Below, piece by piece: positions 61,914 to 64,000 of a stretch of DNA of 64,000 nucleotides (its first letter is position 1; the number at the start of each line of letters is the position of its first letter). The notes beneath the pieces are model-generated. The model made no database searches, was not told the DNA's origin, and saw only the letters and a program-made list of their open reading frames with translations. The DNA is from Lineus longissimus (Eukaryota; Nemertea; Pilidiophora; Heteronemertea; Lineidae): contig NC_088314.1 of the NCBI RefSeq assembly GCF_910592395.1, positions 9,174,001 through 9,238,000 of the forward strand, written 5' to 3'. Made by a program: the position numbers and the translations under genes.

Positions 61914-62098
61914 TACAGTGGAACCTCCCTTAGCAGACACATCTGTTAACAGGACAACTTCTCTATAAGGGACATTAGTTTCTGGTCCCAAATGGTTTGG
62001 TTCAATACAATTTGATCTCTGTAATCCTAAGACATCTTTCTTTTAAGGACATCATTTGTCAGTATTAAGGGTGTCCTTAATAGGGAGGTTCTACTGTA
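61914..62098. mobile_element. Pogo/Tigger-like MITE with TA target duplication
   Basis: Left end is TA then CAGTGGAACCTCCCTTA; right end is the inverse (TAGGGAGGTTCTACTG) then TA. The core 61916-62096 is 181 bp. CAGTRGAACCTC ends with TA duplications are typical of the pogo/Tigger branch of Tc1/mariner. It has no coding capacity. A solo left end sits at 33054-33110. Confidence 0.75.
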
Positions 62099-62116
62099 CT
62101 GTCCACAGAAACCAGC

Positions 62117-62321
62117 CGCTATACATTGCTTTTCAAGTCTTTCCAACTGCATATCAAACACTGAATATAAATTTGAACTGTTGTGTAAAAAGGTATAGAA
62201 ACTCTCCCGGTTCCAAGTTTCAGCCAAGTTTGATGCATGATAACTGCACTATGGCATTGTGTATCACTGCATATTCTATTTTCCTGACCCACGATTAAGT
62301 ACAAAAGGCATGCCCCTTTGA
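62117..62321 (-). mobile_element. TTAA-flanked MITE family (T1), degenerate copy, reverse orientation
   Basis: Matches the other T1 copies: an AACTGCACTATGGCATTGTG block, then TTTTCCTGACCCACGAT, then cccctttgat at the right end, where better copies have CCTTTAA. The left end is eroded, just after the neighbouring pogo-like MITE. Confidence 0.65.
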
Positions 62322-62856
62322 TACAACAACATCTCATGTTTGATTATAAAGGCACACTATCCGATAACTCAAACAGACGACTCGGAGCCATCCCTAACCC
62401 CCACCATCTAGTGGCAATATCAGACACCATGGTAATGAATTCAGATATCAAAGCCATTTTACAAACAATAAATAATTCGTGGAGGATTTTCCAATAAAAT
62501 ATCAACGATACATCCTTCTGTGAAAAACTATCACAGGTAGTACACAACAGATATAATAATGTTCTTAAAACTTAGTGACATCTGCCAAAGAAATGAGTTT
62601 CATCTTCTAAAATATTTGACATGACCCATGGATAAATTGCAAGAAAATTTCTATATAGGTGGCAGCACTGTTCAGTCATGACAATGCTGGAGCCACAGAT
62701 ACTCTGTCGATGGGCTCAATAGGGGTTTTAATTCCACTTTTTACAGAATGAACTCTTGTAAGCTCCGACCCTGGCTCAGAAACTTATCAACGCCCCAAAG
62801 CCTTCATCAGGGCGATCAGGACCTTACCGTATTGTCAGAAATAATCGAAGACCTAC
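62322..62856. other. Start of the MON2 intron left of the last visible exon
   Basis: No exon was found. A minus-strand open frame at 62344-62547 has no splice context or family match. Plus-strand text at 62360-62440, with a cacactatccgataac start, looks repeat-like, but I see no second copy in the window. Confidence 0.4.
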
Positions 62857-62958
62857 CTCAAGAAGATGTGCCGTGACTGGTTTCCAGAGCACCTCCACGC
62901 GTGGCAAATTCACTAATCCAGTTTCCAAGAGTTTTGCTACAGCGAACAATGACGGTTC
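62857..62958 (-). CDS. MON2: MON2 homologue, internal exon
   Basis: The exon is 102 bp, 34 whole codons, phase 0 at both ends: [18 protein letters not shown] and then [16 protein letters not shown]. It follows a pyrimidine-rich acceptor (ttgctcctccag) and ends at GAG before a GTAGGT donor (plus-strand acctac at 62851-62856). MON2 family proteins carry [13 protein letters not shown] followed by a W-[RK]-P-[LV]-T-x-HLLE motif at this place, so the call is firm. The family continues with a VCQHPN...MREWGAEA segment that I could not find in the next 62 kb leftward. A weaker second donor (gtaagg, about 27 bases downstream) would extend the exon by ten codons that do not match the family, so I prefer the first. 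Codons are intact in all three exons, so there is no sign of a pseudogene here. Confidence 0.93.
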
Positions 62959-63214
62959 CTGGAGGAGCAATGTTAAGAAAATATAAGATACTTGAAAAAA
63001 GTTCTGTCACATCTAGAGAAAAGTGAAGAAAAAACATTTCCTTAACATTTTCTTTCATTAATACCACCGAAAACAGCCTAGAAGTCGCTTGAAGTTGAAC
63101 TCTCCCTTTGGAAAAAGGGCCCTGAAACTGGTATCCTTCCTCATCCCAAACGCCTTTAAGAAGGAATTAATGACATGTCTAAAATCGATTAAAAGGGTTT
63201 TTTCTGTTACTTAC

Positions 63215-63302
63215 CCTATTCGAATAAGCCAACTCCATAGACTCGGCAGAAAGCTTGCACAGGGCATCTATAAGATGGTGCAAAGCGACATCATTCAAGT
63301 AC
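63215..63302 (-). CDS. MON2: MON2 homologue, internal exon
   Basis: The exon is 88 bp. Its first base completes the Gln codon left open by the exon to its right (CA + G), then 29 codons follow: [18 protein letters not shown] and then [11 protein letters not shown]. The acceptor is ccctattgcag before the exon and the donor is GTAAGT (plus-strand acttac at 63209-63214). The human counterpart, from memory, has YLDDVSLHHLINALCSLS, nearly the same. The left intron is 256 bp and the right intron 639 bp. A second possible acceptor, tttacag, lies 20 bases upstream, but the Q-Y-L junction expected for the family favours the chosen one. The opposite-strand reading frame across 63089-63328 is a shadow of this exon. 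Confidence 0.93.
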
Positions 63303-63941
63303 CTGCAATAGGGGAAACATTTCTGTAAATCGAAGAATGAGGACGGAGAAGACAATCCCAAGTTACTGATAATTACTTTTTCATTTTCATAATTACTTCT
63401 CAAATTGATGAGCTTTTCACTTGCCCTGGAATCGATACCATATACGAGGAATTTTTGTTTTAGATCTCATTCAAAGGCCGTGGCAGGGATGTGCCCAAGG
63501 TAACAAGTGACACGTCTGTCCAAGGTATCCAACCCACTTTTTTCTTCTTCTTCAGCATTCACTCCGAACTGGGAGGTGTGAAGCTGTTGTTCTTTAGACA
63601 GTATTCCTCCTCCAAGGTGGAATGAGCTTTTCTGTGTGCCACTATAGACCTGTTAGGCACCAATTGGGTTTATCCCCTTCATATCTTATTCAAAGCATGA
63701 AATCGAACAACAGTTTCGGTAAGATTTTAAGCACTCAAAACTTCATTTCAATGCAAAGTATTCCTTGAGGCACTTTCAATGATTTTGGAGGAGTTTGCAT
63801 GTAATTCAAAGTGCTACGAAGAGCTGAGGCCATGATTTTTCCATTTCTGCTGTCAAATGTTGCCCTTTTCTGGAGGGGAAAAAACTGAAATTTGACGGGG
63901 ATCAGAACTGTCTCATCCTGTAATATGATCAATGTACTCAC

Positions 63942-64000
63942 TGTGAGCTCTCAAACAGCCTGGACAGCATTGCCGAGAGGACGGGTAGATCAGCCATGAC
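63942..64000 (-). CDS. MON2: MON2 homologue, internal exon (upstream part cut by window edge)
   Basis: Read on the minus strand from position 64000 in phase 0, this gives [19 protein letters not shown] plus the first two bases (CA) of a Gln codon. It is followed directly by a good donor, GTGAGT (plus-strand actcac at 63936-63941). As I remember human MON2, the matching stretch reads close to [20 protein letters not shown], so the similarity is strong. MON2 is a roughly 1,700-residue peripheral Golgi/endosome scaffold related to the large Sec7 Arf-GEFs (BIG/GBF) without the catalytic Sec7 domain; it acts in retrograde and trans-Golgi traffic. The exon is cut by the window end, so its acceptor is not visible. 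Identity rests on recognition of the sequence and on the next two exons continuing the same protein in order. Confidence 0.9.

Noticed and set aside
62344-62547. Minus-strand frame just downstream of the last MON2 exon
   Set aside because: It does not match the expected MON2 continuation and lacks splice sites in phase.
63089-63328. 79-codon plus-strand frame
   Set aside because: Antisense shadow of a MON2 exon.

Overview
This is non-coding-dominated nuclear DNA from an animal: AT-rich, with spliced exons, tRNA-derived SINEs, a CR1/L2-like LINE fragment and many short inverted-repeat transposons. The repeat types (long elements with hairpin-capped ends finishing in AGGTGAGCTAAAAA, GACGGACGACGG tracts, TTAA-flanked MITEs) resemble those I know from lophotrochozoan genomes such as molluscs or brachiopods. 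That placement is inference; the sequence does not name a species.

The only host gene I recognise is at the right edge. Three consecutive minus-strand exons (64000 to 62857) with matching splice phases encode a middle segment of MON2, the large Sec7-related Golgi/endosome trafficking scaffold. The 5' part of the gene lies beyond the right edge. I could not find the next exon in the remaining 62.8 kb, so most of the window is either one very large MON2 intron or an intron containing short exons I cannot see.

Region by region: 1-7 kb holds a TTAA MITE, tRNA-like SINEs and diverged local duplications, including a triplicated block whose minus-strand reading frames start like signal peptides. 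7.4-8.4 kb is a hairpin-family element expanded internally into 57-bp tandem repeats. 11.0-11.2 kb is a small promoter-like patch (CRE plus GC box). 12.8-17.4 kb has a degenerate repeat array and a MITE nested inside another MITE. 20-34 kb is an alternation of MITEs and two- or three-copy direct duplications. 40.0-40.6 and 48.1-48.7 kb are two copies of one terminal-inverted-repeat element in opposite orientation. 46.4-46.7 kb is a piggyBac-like MITE. 48.9-50.0 kb is the most complete hairpin-family element. 54.6-55.2 kb is a LINE 3' fragment. 57.8-62.3 kb is packed with duplications, SINEs and MITEs up to the MON2 exons.

No CRISPR, rRNA, complete tRNA gene, operon or intact transposase was seen. 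The main points of interest are the MON2 exons and the apparent giant intron, the hairpin-capped family carrying repeated everted AGGTCA half-sites, and the unusual density of 75-85%-looking local duplications.
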